In this document: in pieces, positions 1-8,651 of the stretch
Layout: every line of letters begins with the position of its first letter
How positions within the stretch are numbered: the first letter of the stretch is position 1
Origin: JACVRN01 sp035276685
GTDB taxonomy: Bacteria > Acidobacteriota > Blastocatellia > Pyrinomonadales > Pyrinomonadaceae
Assembly (NCBI GenBank): GCA_035276685.1
Contig: DATELK010000190.1
Location: 6,962 to 70,961, forward strand
Length of the DNA stretch: 64,000 nt
Direction: 5' to 3'
Program-made: the position numbers and the translations under genes
Notes under the pieces: model-generated
Seen by the model: the letters and a program-made list of their open reading frames with translations, nothing else
Database searches by the model: none
What the model was told of the DNA's origin: nothing

Positions 1-31
1 CTATCATATTCTGCAATAAACTTGATGTCGC

Positions 32-60
32 TTGACGCTCAAGGGCGGCACGCCTAGACT
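32..60 (+). promoter_or_regulatory. putative sigma-70 promoter
   Basis: TTGACG (32-37), a 17-nt spacer and TAGACT (55-60) make a plausible -35/-10 pair ahead of the cysteine desulfurase gene. The leader that would follow is about 160 nt. I see no open reading frame of note in bases 1-227. By-eye match only. Confidence 0.3.
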
Positions 61-227
61 TTTTCCGAAGTCCCGGACGTGCAAAAGCTGGATATTTCGT
101 AGAAAGCGGCACACCAGCGGGCAGGGAGAGGTGCTTTTTTCCAGACTTCAGATGCTTTTCCGGCGCGCGAGGGTTGTTAGCGGGAATGCTTCAGGAGACT
201 AAAAATTTCGGATTTTAAAGCCTACAG

Positions 228-1427
228 ATGCGTAGAGTTTACTTAGACCACAGCGCCACTACGCCGGTCGACGGCCGCGTAGTCGAAGCCATGCTTCCCT
301 TTCTGACCGAAAAGTTCGGCAACGCCTCAAGCGTGCACTTCTTCGGGCAGGAGGCGCGCGCAGCCGTCGATAGGGCCAGGCGCGAAGTGGCCTCGCTCGT
401 AGGCGCTCGCCCGAACGAGATAATCTTTCTCTCAGGCGGAACAGAGGCCAACAACCTCGCGGTGCGAGGCATAGCAGAGGCGGCCACGAGTCAAGGCCGT
501 CACATCATCACTTCTCAGATTGAGCACCCGAGCACGAAAGGTGTTCTGGACGTTTTGGAGAAAGCAGGCTGGCTGGTAACGCGTCTTCCAGTTTATGAAG
601 ACGGCATCGTTCGCGTGGAAGATGTGCGCGAGGCCATCAGGGAAGATACGGTGCTTATCTCTCTGATGCTCGCCAATAACGAGATTGGAACGATTCAGCC
701 TGTTGAGGAAGTGGGCCGCATCGTGCGCGAGTTGCGCGCGGGGGGTCGTCGTCACCTGTGGCTTCACACTGATGCCGTGCAGGCGGCGGGCCGCATGAAG
801 GTTGACGTGGAAGCACTCGGCTGCGACCTGCTCTCGCTCTCGGCACACAAGCTTTACGCGCCGAAGGGAGCGGGCGCGCTCTTTGTGCGGCGCGGCGTGC
901 GCTTCATACAGCAGATGGTCGGGGGCCATCAGGAGAGAGAGCGACGAGCCGGGACGGAATCGGTCGCTAACCTTGTTGCCTTCGGCACGGCGGCGCGACT
1001 CGCCGCAGAAGAGATGGCTGAGCGCGAGAGGCACGTCCGAGCTTTGCGCGACCGTTTCGAGGCTGGCGTTGAGGCTTCGATAGAAGACCTGGTCTTTAAC
1101 GGGAACCGCGAGCGAAGATTGCCGCACGTCTCAAACATCTCGTTTCGCTACATTGAAGGCGAAGGGCTGCTGATAAATCTGGACATGCAGGGCGTGGCCG
1201 TCTCCACTGGCTCCGCCTGCTCTTCCGGCTCGCTTGAGCCTTCGCCAGTGATACGCGCTCTTGGCCGCACGGATGAGCTGGCGCGCGGCTCCATACGCTT
1301 CAGCTTCGGCAAGGACAATACGTATGAAGACGTTGACTACGTGCTTCAGGCGCTCGCGCGAGCCGTGGAAAGCTTACGCCGCCTTTCGCCGCTCTATCTT
1401 GAAGCAAGGTCTGTATCGCGCGCTTGA
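228..1427 (+). CDS. iscS: cysteine desulfurase (NifS/IscS family)
   Basis: This PLP enzyme removes sulfur from L-cysteine, leaving alanine and an enzyme persulfide used for Fe-S cluster and thio-cofactor synthesis. The 399-aa protein has the expected length. It opens with the family signature VYLDHSATTPVD. The PLP lysine is K208 in SAHKLYAPKGAGAL, and the catalytic cysteine is C331 in STGSACSSGS, on the mobile loop of group I enzymes. No strong Shine-Dalgarno precedes the ATG. The stop codon overlaps the start of the NifU-like scaffold gene (TGATG), so the two are translationally coupled and probably work as a donor-scaffold pair. Whether it serves housekeeping or specialised cluster assembly cannot be told from sequence alone. 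Confidence 0.95.
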   Translation: MRRVYLDHSATTPVDGRVVEAMLPFLTEKFGNASSVHFFGQEARAAVDRARREVASLVGARPNEIIFLSGGTEANNLAVRGIAEAATSQGRHIITSQIEHPSTKGVLDVLEKAGWLVTRLPVYEDGIVRVEDVREAIREDTVLISLMLANNEIGTIQPVEEVGRIVRELRAGGRRHLWLHTDAVQAAGRMKVDVEALGCDLLSLSAHKLYAPKGAGALFVRRGVRFIQQMVGGHQERERRAGTESVANLVAFGTAARLAAEEMAERERHVRALRDRFEAGVEASIEDLVFNGNRERRLPHVSNISFRYIEGEGLLINLDMQGVAVSTGSACSSGSLEPSPVIRALGRTDELARGSIRFSFGKDNTYEDVDYVLQALARAVESLRRLSPLYLEARSVSRA

Positions 1428-1798
1428 TGTACTCGGAGATTCTCAAAGACCATCTCTCAAGCCCTCGCCACGTGGGAGAGATGCGGGATGCGGATGTTCG
1501 CGCAGAGCAGACTAACCCTGTGTGCGGCGACCGGCTGGCTCTCTTCCTGCGTCTGGAAGATGAGAGAATCGAGGCCGTCTCGTTTCTGGCCTACGGCTGC
1601 GCGCCGACCTTAGCCTGCGGCTCCGCGCTCGCAGAGATGATTCACGGGATGACTCTGGAAGATGCTGCGCGCGTGAGCCGTGAAGATTTAACAAGGGCGC
1701 TCGGCGGGCTCCCCAGTCGAAAGCAGCACGCGGCGGCTCTCGCCGTGGAGACTCTTCGCGCGGCGCTCGAAGCGGCACGTAAACAGAAGCCAGGATAG
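1427..1798 (+). CDS. NifU/IscU-like Fe-S scaffold protein
   Basis: A protein of about 123 aa matching the IscU/NifU N-terminal fold, which assembles Fe-S clusters on three cysteines. C33 lies in NPVCGD, with D35 conserved, and C58 in YGCAPTLACGSA, which adds an unusual C64. At the place of the third canonical cysteine (KxHCS) the protein reads RKQHAA, with A102 instead of Cys. I chose ATG 1427, overlapping the TGA of the desulfurase gene, rather than a TTG three bases upstream. The pairing with cysteine desulfurase supports a scaffold role. The missing cysteine suggests different cluster chemistry, perhaps with C64 standing in, or a sulfur-acceptor role; that part is inference. Confidence 0.85.
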   Translation: MYSEILKDHLSSPRHVGEMRDADVRAEQTNPVCGDRLALFLRLEDERIEAVSFLAYGCAPTLACGSALAEMIHGMTLEDAARVSREDLTRALGGLPSRKQHAAALAVETLRAALEAARKQKPG

Positions 1799-1860
1799 CT
1801 TTCTCTTTCAAGTTCCCTCGCATGCTCTTTCAACTTCCCAGGAACGTGAGGACTGTTTCA

Positions 1861-2304
1861 ATGTGGAAAGAGTTCAGAGACTTCATCGCTCGCGGCAACG
1901 TCATTGACCTGGCCGTGGCCGTCATCATAGGCGCGGCCTTCGGCAAGATTGTCACCACGCTCGTAGAAGGCGTCATCATGCCGCCCATAGGCCTGGCGCT
2001 CGGCAAGGTGGACTTCGCCAGCCTCTTCTACGTGCTTGGCACTCATACTCCTGCGCCCGTCTCGCTGGCGGAGGCCAAGGCCAGAGGCATTCCCGTCATA
2101 GCCTACGGGCAGCTCATCAACGACGCCATCAACTTTCTCATCATAGCCTTCGTAGTCTTCATGCTGGTGAAGATGGTTAATCGCGTCAAGAGCAAACAGG
2201 ATGAGGGCGAAATCACGACCAAGGATTGCCCTTACTGTCTCTCGACCATCCCGCTGAAGGCCAAGCGCTGCGCGCACTGCGCGATTGACCTTCAGACAGC
2301 ATAG
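1861..2304 (+). CDS. mscL: large-conductance mechanosensitive channel MscL
   Basis: MscL opens under membrane tension during hypo-osmotic shock and releases solutes. The start at ATG 1861 gives the canonical N-terminus MWKEFRDFIARGNVIDLAVA; an upstream in-frame start at 1822 would add 13 untypical residues. Two membrane segments are evident, at about residues 17-45 and 78-100, the first glycine- and alanine-rich as in the pore helix. The C-terminal cytoplasmic part has a compact four-cysteine zinc ribbon (CPYC...CAHC) in place of the usual short helical bundle. The gene is convergent with the PBP gene, and only 16 bp separate the two stop codons. Confidence 0.95.
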   Translation: MWKEFRDFIARGNVIDLAVAVIIGAAFGKIVTTLVEGVIMPPIGLALGKVDFASLFYVLGTHTPAPVSLAEAKARGIPVIAYGQLINDAINFLIIAFVVFMLVKMVNRVKSKQDEGEITTKDCPYCLSTIPLKAKRCAHCAIDLQTA

Positions 2305-2320
2305 AGATTGATTCAATCTC

Positions 2321-5068
2321 TTATTGTGTGACTTGTCGCTTGCGGGTCGTGCCGCCGTGATACTGCGGCCCGCAGTACTGTCGCGGCTCCTGCCCTATGA
2401 TGAAGGTCTTGGAGCGTATGACGGGGCAGACGTTGGGGTCTGCTATGAGGCCTGTGCTTGGGTCTATGTCGAGCGTGATGGTGCCTTCGAGCCTCGTGGA
2501 AGAGTCCTGTGTGGCGTTCGGCTTGGCGCGCGGCGTAGGCGTCGGGCTTGCGCCGGGAAGAGGTATCGGCTCGTAAGTGTAGCCGTCGTCGCCCTGCTGT
2601 TGTGCGCCGTCGCCCGTCGTCGCGCCGTCCTCCGTAGTGGTCGTGCCTTCCGTAAGCGGTGCCGTGCCGTTGATGAAAATCTCCGTGCGGCGATTCTCAG
2701 CCGGAGTCGCGGGGCCTGCGAGCTTGCCCGTGCGCGTGTCTATCTCTGCCTGCTGAATGCCTTCGGGCATCTGCCAGTCGCCGCTCCATTCCGGATGAGA
2801 GTTGAGCGCCGCCGTCATGAAGTCTGACCAGATAGGCAAAGCCGAATCAGCGCCCGTCAGTCCAAGCTGCGAGCCGTCGTCAAAGCCTACCCACACGACG
2901 CAGACTAGGTTGGGCGTGTAGCCAGCGAACCAGCCGTCCCTTGAAGTTCCGGTCTTACCCGCGATGCCAGACTTGCCCGGCACGTTCTTGAACCCGCGTG
3001 CGCCGAGCCTCGCAGCCGTGCCGCGATTGACCACGTCCTTCAGCATGTCCGTCATCACGTAAGCCACGTCCGGCCTCAAGACCTGATTCTTCTGCCCTGT
3101 GGGTTTCGCAATGGTAGTGCCGTCGCCCGTCGCCACGCGCGTCACGGCCAGAGGCGTGATGCGAGAGCCGCCCGACGCGAACGCCGTGTAAGCCGATGCC
3201 ATTTGTAGCGGCGTCGCTTCATTTGCTCCGAGCGCCATTGACGGATAGGACTTCGGAGGCTTAGGCAGTCCGGCCTTCGCGGCCAAATTCATCACGCGAC
3301 CAATCGTGACATCCATGGCCACTTCGACCGTCACCACGTTCAGGCTCCTGACAAGCGCGTCTCGCACAGTGACAGGCGCGTTCGAGTACTGGTCTCCGAA
3401 GTTGCCGGGAGAGTATTCCTGGTCGTCGTAGTTGAAGGTCTTGGGCTCGTCCATGTAGACGGTGGCGGGCGTAATCACACGCGCCATCGCGTCGTAAGCG
3501 GAATTGAGCGCCGTCGCGTAGACGAAGGGCTTGAAGACGGAGCCCGGCTGTCTGAGCGCGGTCGAAGCACGGTTTAACTGGCTGCGCGAATAGTCGCGGC
3601 CTCCGACCATGGCTATGATTTCGCCCGTGCGCGGGTTCATGGCTACGAGAGCCGCCTGCAAAGTTCCCGGCTCGACGTTTCGCTTGGCGTAAATCTTGTC
3701 TAGCGCGCTCAGCTGCTTGTTGACCGCAGCGTAGGCCGCGCGCTGCAACTCCATGTCAATCGAAGTGTAGACGCGCAGGTGTCGCGCCGCGCCCTGGTCA
3801 GGGATGGTGTCGGACAACTGCTCCTGCGCGTAGTCCAGAAAGTAGGGCGCGTCCGAGACATCAACGCGTCCCCTCGCGGTCGCCACCTTGAGCGGCACCT
3901 TCGTCGCCGCTTCCGCGTCTGCCTGAGAGATGACGCCCGTCTCGGCCATAGATTCGAGCACCTGATTGCGCCGCGCCGTCGCCGTCTCAAGATTGTGATA
4001 GGGGTTGTAGCGGTTGGGGCTGCGAATCAGGCCCGCCAGGAAGGCCGCTTCCGGCAAAGTCAGCGACGACACGTCCTTGTTGAAGTAAGCGTCGGCCGCC
4101 TCGCCAAAGCCGTTGATGGAGAAGCCTGACTGCTGGCCCAGGTATACCTGATTGCAGTAAAGCTCGAAAATCTTCTCCTTCGAGAGCCGCGTCTCAAGGA
4201 TGATTGACAGGTAAGCTTCCGACAGCTTTCTCTTCAAGCTTCTTTCGGGCGAGAGCAGCAGGTTCTTGACGAGCTGTTGCGTGATGCTTGAGCCGCCCTG
4301 CCTCGCAATCGGAGAGCTCGGGTCTGCGTCGTAGCGGCGGATTAAGGCGCGCAGGATGCCTCGAATGTTGACGCCGTAATGCTCGAAGAAGCTGCGGTCT
4401 TCCGTGACCACTATGGCGTTGACGAGCGGTTTCGGCAGGTCGTTAAAGCCCACGACCTTTCGCTTTGAGCGGTCGCGCCCCGTGACGGAGCTTATCAACT
4501 CCGGCTCAAGCTGCGCCTTCTCGTAACGCGCCGCGGTGGCGAGGTCTGTGATGGAGACTATGCCACGTCCGCCGCGAGCAAACTGTATGCGAAGCGAGGC
4601 GAAGATGCGCTGGCGGTCAACGACCGCGCCGCTGCTAGGCTCTATCTCTACACTTGCGCCCGCGACCCTGTAGCGCCCGCGCGAAGCCTCCGCCTGCGCG
4701 GTCTTCTCCACGTAGGCCGCGCGCTTCAGATAAGCCACCAGCTCGTCAACCGACAGGTTCTCGCCTACCCTAAGCTCTCTGGGAGCGGCGTAGATTCCCG
4801 CGGTGCGCGTGTAGACCTCTCCGTTTAAGAGATTGTCTATGCGTGCGGAGAAGACCCACCAGTAATAGCCTAGTATGCCGATTGTGACGGTGGAGAGAAA
4901 AACCAGCGCGATGATGACGGGCGGGCGAAAGATTCTGCGCGTCCAGCGACGAAAAAAACCGGGCTCCGGCTCGCTGTAGCGGACAATGCGAGAGCCGCCC
5001 TTAGAGGAGCCCTTCCCCTTTTTCGCCACCGGCGGCACACGGTTTTCAGGTGGATAACGAACGCCCAT
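2321..5068 (-). CDS. penicillin-binding protein 1A, class A bifunctional (transglycosylase/transpeptidase)
   Basis: This enzyme polymerises lipid II and cross-links peptidoglycan in the periplasm. After a basic cytoplasmic tail and a membrane anchor at about residues 50-72 comes a glycosyltransferase-51 domain with TEDRSFFEHYG (near 222) and GGSSITQQLVKN. The transpeptidase domain has the SxxK motif in GSVFKPF, SLN in VRSLNVV and KTGTS. The tail is rich in Thr, Pro and Gly and may be a flexible linker. ATG 5068 is preferred to an in-frame TTG at 5077. A family-A repeat arm begins 9 bp upstream of this start, so the usual ribosome-binding region has been replaced by repeat sequence. No clear Shine-Dalgarno is visible. 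Confidence 0.95.
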   Translation of the reverse strand: MGVRYPPENRVPPVAKKGKGSSKGGSRIVRYSEPEPGFFRRWTRRIFRPPVIIALVFLSTVTIGILGYYWWVFSARIDNLLNGEVYTRTAGIYAAPRELRVGENLSVDELVAYLKRAAYVEKTAQAEASRGRYRVAGASVEIEPSSGAVVDRQRIFASLRIQFARGGRGIVSITDLATAARYEKAQLEPELISSVTGRDRSKRKVVGFNDLPKPLVNAIVVTEDRSFFEHYGVNIRGILRALIRRYDADPSSPIARQGGSSITQQLVKNLLLSPERSLKRKLSEAYLSIILETRLSKEKIFELYCNQVYLGQQSGFSINGFGEAADAYFNKDVSSLTLPEAAFLAGLIRSPNRYNPYHNLETATARRNQVLESMAETGVISQADAEAATKVPLKVATARGRVDVSDAPYFLDYAQEQLSDTIPDQGAARHLRVYTSIDMELQRAAYAAVNKQLSALDKIYAKRNVEPGTLQAALVAMNPRTGEIIAMVGGRDYSRSQLNRASTALRQPGSVFKPFVYATALNSAYDAMARVITPATVYMDEPKTFNYDDQEYSPGNFGDQYSNAPVTVRDALVRSLNVVTVEVAMDVTIGRVMNLAAKAGLPKPPKSYPSMALGANEATPLQMASAYTAFASGGSRITPLAVTRVATGDGTTIAKPTGQKNQVLRPDVAYVMTDMLKDVVNRGTAARLGARGFKNVPGKSGIAGKTGTSRDGWFAGYTPNLVCVVWVGFDDGSQLGLTGADSALPIWSDFMTAALNSHPEWSGDWQMPEGIQQAEIDTRTGKLAGPATPAENRRTEIFINGTAPLTEGTTTTEDGATTGDGAQQQGDDGYTYEPIPLPGASPTPTPRAKPNATQDSSTRLEGTITLDIDPSTGLIADPNVCPVIRSKTFIIGQEPRQYCGPQYHGGTTRKRQVTQ

Positions 5069-5076
5069 AAAAAACA

Positions 5077-5518
5077 ATGCAGAAGGCAGAGTGCAGAATG
5101 ATGAATGATTTTGTTAGTGCTCTTTCTTTGCGGTCTTTACAGAGGAAACTAATATGGCGATCAACTCTTCGGCTTCTTTGCGTAAATCATTTAATCGTTC
5201 TTCGTGAATTATTCCGCCATCCACTAAAAGCTCAAGCCAGTATGAAGTTTCCTCAAGTTCCTGAAGTCCACATTCCATTTTACTTATAAACTCTGCGCGT
5301 GACCTCGCCCGCATAGCCTCCCTGTAGCTAGCGCCTACGGAAGTGCCGCTTCTAAGCACCTGCTTCCCAATAACTTGAGCCTCTGTAGTTTTAGGTAATG
5401 CAACATACATACGAATAACACGAAGGGCAAAACTCTTAGTTCTTTTCTGCAAATCGTATGTTTTCCTGGCCAGAGTTTCTTTCTCTTGATTCATCACTCT
5501 GCACTCTGCCTTCTGCAT
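5077..5518. mobile_element. 29-bp inverted-repeat-bounded unit carrying a four-helix-bundle gene
   Basis: The left arm 5077-5105 and right arm 5490-5518 are inverted copies matching at 28 of 29 positions. They are family-A repeats, the sequence found elsewhere as short palindromes with no gene inside. Here the arms are pushed 384 bp apart and hold a gene of the 23S rRNA-intervening-sequence protein family. I did not find clear target-site duplications. The unit looks like a non-autonomous element, or a palindrome whose loop acquired cargo. No transposase is encoded in it. Confidence 0.6.
5114..5494 (-). CDS. four helix bundle protein (23S rRNA-intervening-sequence / IVP family)
   Basis: A protein of about 126 aa. 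It has the family pattern YDLQKRTKSFALRVIRMYVA, then GKQVLRSGTSVGASYREA, and an EFISKMECGLQELEETSYWL segment. Members form small helical bundles. They were first seen encoded inside 23S rRNA insertions of Leptospira, and most are now found as scattered genes of unknown function; the accessory protein of diversity-generating retroelements has a related fold. An in-frame ATG at 5518 lies in the inverted repeat and would add MQKAECRV, i.e. translated repeat sequence. I prefer ATG 5494 (MNQEKE). The gene is bounded on both sides by family-A repeat arms. No 23S rRNA gene or reverse transcriptase is nearby. Confidence 0.85.
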   Translation of the reverse strand: MNQEKETLARKTYDLQKRTKSFALRVIRMYVALPKTTEAQVIGKQVLRSGTSVGASYREAMRARSRAEFISKMECGLQELEETSYWLELLVDGGIIHEERLNDLRKEAEELIAILVSSVKTAKKEH

Positions 5519-5673
5519 TCCTTTAAAACTCTAACCTCTTAAGCTTAAACTGTCTACCTTTCGATGAGCAGGAGCGACTTGCCTGCTCTTCTATTTGACA
5601 CTTCCCCGGGCTTTTAGCTACCGTGACGCTCATCCGGGCAAGGGTCACTTCTCTTAGATGCAGCTTTTCGAGA

Positions 5674-6714
5674 ATGAGTCCAGCATACACACGTTTGCGC
5701 TCCGTAGCTTCTCGCTTTAGCATACGTTACGGTCTCATAGCTATCGCTGCCATACTGGCGCTCGGCACGGTGGGGTTTCATCTGATAGAGGGCTGGCCGT
5801 GGATGGAGAGCCTGTACACGGCCACGCAGACGGTGACGACCGTGGGCTACGGCGATTTGGCTCCGCAGACTTACGCGGGCAGGCTCTTCGCCATAGTCTT
5901 CATGATAGCGGGCGTCGGCACGGTGCTTTACGCGCTGACGAGCATCGTACAGACGGTCGTTCAGTCGGAGATGGTCGCGGCCTTAGGCGAGCGCCGCCGC
6001 ACGCGCGAGATAAGAAGAGTGCAGAAACATTTCATCATCTGCGGAGCAGGCCGCGTGGGCTCGCGCATCATCAGAGAGTTGCAGCGCGCCAAGTGTCCCT
6101 TCGTCGTCATAGAGCGCGAGCAGCACAAGGTGGCAGACCTCATGGCGCGGGGCGAGCACGTCATCGTCAGCGACGCCACGCTCGAAGAGACGCTTAAGGA
6201 GGCTGGCATAGAGAGGGCGCGTGCGCTCGCGGCCTGCCTGCCGAACGACGCAGACAATCTTTACGTAGTGCTGATGGCCAGAGACCTGAACGAGCACCTG
6301 CACGTCGTCGCGCGGGCCGTAGAGGAGCAGGCCGAGCCGAAGCTCGTGCGCGCAGGAGCCAACCGCGTCGTCTCTCCCATAATCATAGGCAGCCGCCGCA
6401 TGGCGGAAGCACTGATGAAGCCCGCGCTCGCGGATTTCATGGACTCGATTACGGCGGAGAATCTAGCCTTAGGCTTTGACGAAGTGGAATTGCCTCAAGG
6501 CTCTGTTTACGTGGGCCACAAGCTTAAGTACACGAACATTCGCTCTGAGCTGGACGTGGTCATCATTGCCATACGACGGCGTGGCGGAGAGATGCTTTTT
6601 AATCCCACGGGCGACACGGTGCTTGAGGGGGGCGACCTGCTCATCGCCATCGGCCGCACGGAATCGCTCGTGGAGCTTGACCGGCAGGCGCGAAGGATAC
6701 GGGAAAAAGTCTAG
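5674..6714 (+). CDS. potassium channel with RCK/TrkA-N and TrkA-C domains
   Basis: A two-transmembrane K+ channel subunit. TM1 (IAAILALGTVGFHLI) is followed by a pore helix and selectivity filter TTVGYGD, then TM2. The cytosolic RCK domain follows, with the nucleotide-binding motif GAGRVG, and then a TrkA-C domain (VELPQGSVYVGHKLK onward). This is the MthK-type layout, in which ligand or nucleotide binding to RCK gates the pore. ATG 5674 is chosen; a GTG at 5623 would give a longer N-terminus with little support. It is divergent from the repeat-bounded four-helix gene and ends 6 bp before the next ORF, suggesting co-transcription with the epimerase-like gene. Confidence 0.92.
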   Translation: MSPAYTRLRSVASRFSIRYGLIAIAAILALGTVGFHLIEGWPWMESLYTATQTVTTVGYGDLAPQTYAGRLFAIVFMIAGVGTVLYALTSIVQTVVQSEMVAALGERRRTREIRRVQKHFIICGAGRVGSRIIRELQRAKCPFVVIEREQHKVADLMARGEHVIVSDATLEETLKEAGIERARALAACLPNDADNLYVVLMARDLNEHLHVVARAVEEQAEPKLVRAGANRVVSPIIIGSRRMAEALMKPALADFMDSITAENLALGFDEVELPQGSVYVGHKLKYTNIRSELDVVIIAIRRRGGEMLFNPTGDTVLEGGDLLIAIGRTESLVELDRQARRIREKV

Positions 6715-6720
6715 AGCTTA

Positions 6721-7566
6721 ATGAAGATTTTAGTCACAGGGGGGAGCGGTTATCTGGGCACGCACGTCCGCCGCTTCTTTAACGCAGACGATTTCTCGCG
6801 CCGCTCTGGCCGAGACATCCTGGACACTTATGATTTGAGCATCGTGCAGGATTACGATGTCGTAATTCACCTGGCCGCGCACCTTAATAAAGACCCTGCC
6901 GCCGCCGAAGCATGCTTTCGCGTCAACACCGAAGGCACCGCCAACGTCTTACGCAACATGCGCCACGGCGCGGTCTTCATCTACGCTTCCACAAAGGATG
7001 TCTACGGCGTGTTCGCCGAAGATTACGCGGAGGTTCCTGAGACCTGCCGCACGGACTACTGCGGCCAGTCCGCGCTTGAGTGGTCAAAGCTGATGGGCGA
7101 GCGCTATGTAGACTTTTACGCGACCGAAGTGGGCCTTCGCGCCTGCATCTTTCGCATGTCAACCGTCTACGCGAGACCAAGTGAGGGCAACGAGCCGAAC
7201 TTCGTCACGCATTACGTAGAGTCGGTCAAGCGAGGCTGGCCCATACGCTTTCCCGCAGAGGGCAAGCCCGTGCGCGACATCCTTCACGTTGACGATTTTT
7301 CGCGGGCCTGCAAGCTCTTCATAGATTCCTCGCTCGCTCGCGGGCTGTATAATATCGGCGGAGGCCGCCGGAACGCCACCGGTTTGCGCGAGATGGTGGA
7401 GAGGGTCGGGCGCATGATTGAGCTTGTGCCGAACATAGACGAGACGCCGCAGGTGCAGCCCGCGCCCGTGCCCTTTAACTACGTGACAGACCTCTCGCGC
7501 ATAGGCACGGAGCTTGGGTGGCGGCCCGAGATAAACGTCGAAGAGGGGCTCAGAAGCCTGCTGTGA
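6721..7566 (+). CDS. NAD-dependent epimerase/dehydratase-like SDR lacking the catalytic Tyr
   Basis: A 281-aa extended short-chain dehydrogenase/reductase fold. The Rossmann motif TGGSGYLG is intact, as are VIHLAAH, ASTKDVYG and VRDILHVDDF. In the active site the usual YxxSK reads LEWSK (within SALEWSKLMGE): the lysine is kept but the tyrosine four residues before it is leucine. The protein should bind NAD(P), but it may not catalyse standard oxidation at a sugar carbon unless another residue substitutes. It overlaps waaF by 4 bp (GTGA), placing it first in the heptose gene run. The HldD epimerase of the ADP-heptose pathway is absent from the window, but the lost Tyr argues against simply calling this HldD. 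Confidence 0.82.
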   Translation: MKILVTGGSGYLGTHVRRFFNADDFSRRSGRDILDTYDLSIVQDYDVVIHLAAHLNKDPAAAEACFRVNTEGTANVLRNMRHGAVFIYASTKDVYGVFAEDYAEVPETCRTDYCGQSALEWSKLMGERYVDFYATEVGLRACIFRMSTVYARPSEGNEPNFVTHYVESVKRGWPIRFPAEGKPVRDILHVDDFSRACKLFIDSSLARGLYNIGGGRRNATGLREMVERVGRMIELVPNIDETPQVQPAPVPFNYVTDLSRIGTELGWRPEINVEEGLRSLL

Positions 7567-8651
7567 GAGAAAGCTCTATCGAAGCGGAAAGAATCAATCG
7601 AGTAGTGGTGCGCGGCACTAACTGGGTCGGCGACGCTGTGATGACCATCCCCGCCCTGCGAGAGCTGCGCCGAGTGCTGCCGCGCGCGCACATCACTCTC
7701 GCTACCCGCCCCTGGGCCGAAGGACTCTTCCGCGACGCAGACTTTCTGGACGAGATACTGATTTATGACCGGCCGCGACGCTCGCCCGGCGCGCTGCTAC
7801 GTCAGGTCAGAGAGTGGCGCAGTCGCTCATTCGATTTGGCGGTTCTTTTTCAGAATGCTTTCGAAGCGGCTGTGATAGCAAGGCTGGCGCGTGTGCCAGC
7901 GCGCTTGGGCTACGCGACAGACGGGCGAAGGCCGCTCCTGACGCACCCCGTTCCTCTTCCCGTCTGGAGAAGCGAGCGCCACGAAGTCTTCTATTATCTC
8001 AACGTCGTGAGCGAGCTTGAGCGGCTTCTCTATGGCGCATCAAGTGTGGAAGAGAGCGAGCCTCGCTTCATGCTGCGTGTCTCGGAAGAGAGGAAGCGGG
8101 ACGCGTTGCAGGTGTTGAGTCTGCGCGGCACGCGTCCCGGGCGAAAGCTCGTGGCGCTCTGTCCCGGCTCAACCAACAGCCGCGCCAAGCGCTGGCCCGC
8201 CGAAAGGTTCGCCGCGCTCGCAGACCGCTTCGTAGAAGAGATGCGCGCGGACGTTCTGCTCGTGGGCTCAAGAGACGAGATGGAAGTGTCTCACGAGGTC
8301 TCGCGGCTCATGCGCCATAAGCCTGTCGTGCTAACGGGCGAGACAGACCTGGCGCAACTCACAGCTATCTTGAGTATGGTTGATTTGCTCGTGACGAACG
8401 ACACCGGCCCGGCTCACATCAGCGCGGCGCTGGGCAGGCCGACGCTCGTCATCTTCGGCCCGACAGACCCGCGCACGACCAGACCCTTTAACGCCTCGGC
8501 TGAAATCATGATGCGTCCGCCGGACTGCGCGCCCTGCATGCTCAGGGACTGCCCGATTGACCATCGCTGCATGACCGCGATTTCCCCGGAAGAGGTCTTT
8601 GAGCGCGCCTCTCGCATGATGAGCGCGGCGCAGGTGGAGGTTGGAGCTTGA
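7563..8651 (+). CDS. waaF: ADP-heptose:LPS heptosyltransferase II
   Basis: A GT9-family transferase that adds the second L,D-heptose to the LPS inner core on the cytoplasmic face of the inner membrane. Visible motifs are VRGTNWVGDAVMTIPAL at the N-terminus, the donor-site segment CPGSTNSRAKRWP and TNDTGPAHISAALG. A Cys-rich C-terminal stretch (CAPCMLRDCPIDHRCM) is typical of WaaF. I take GTG 7563, which overlaps the preceding TGA; another GTG at 7518 is possible. The gene overlaps gmhB by 4 bp, so the run is tightly coupled. Confidence 0.93.
   Translation: MRESSIEAERINRVVVRGTNWVGDAVMTIPALRELRRVLPRAHITLATRPWAEGLFRDADFLDEILIYDRPRRSPGALLRQVREWRSRSFDLAVLFQNAFEAAVIARLARVPARLGYATDGRRPLLTHPVPLPVWRSERHEVFYYLNVVSELERLLYGASSVEESEPRFMLRVSEERKRDALQVLSLRGTRPGRKLVALCPGSTNSRAKRWPAERFAALADRFVEEMRADVLLVGSRDEMEVSHEVSRLMRHKPVVLTGETDLAQLTAILSMVDLLVTNDTGPAHISAALGRPTLVIFGPTDPRTTRPFNASAEIMMRPPDCAPCMLRDCPIDHRCMTAISPEEVFERASRMMSAAQVEVGA

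Noticed and set aside
2304..2320. Short palindrome between mscL and the PBP gene as a terminator
   Set aside because: Only an 8-bp AT-rich stem with a 1-nt centre and no T-run; too weak to call.
5114..5494. Diversity-generating retroelement accessory (Avd) protein
   Set aside because: No reverse transcriptase, template repeat or variable repeat is nearby; the sequence fits the IVP-type four-helix family better.
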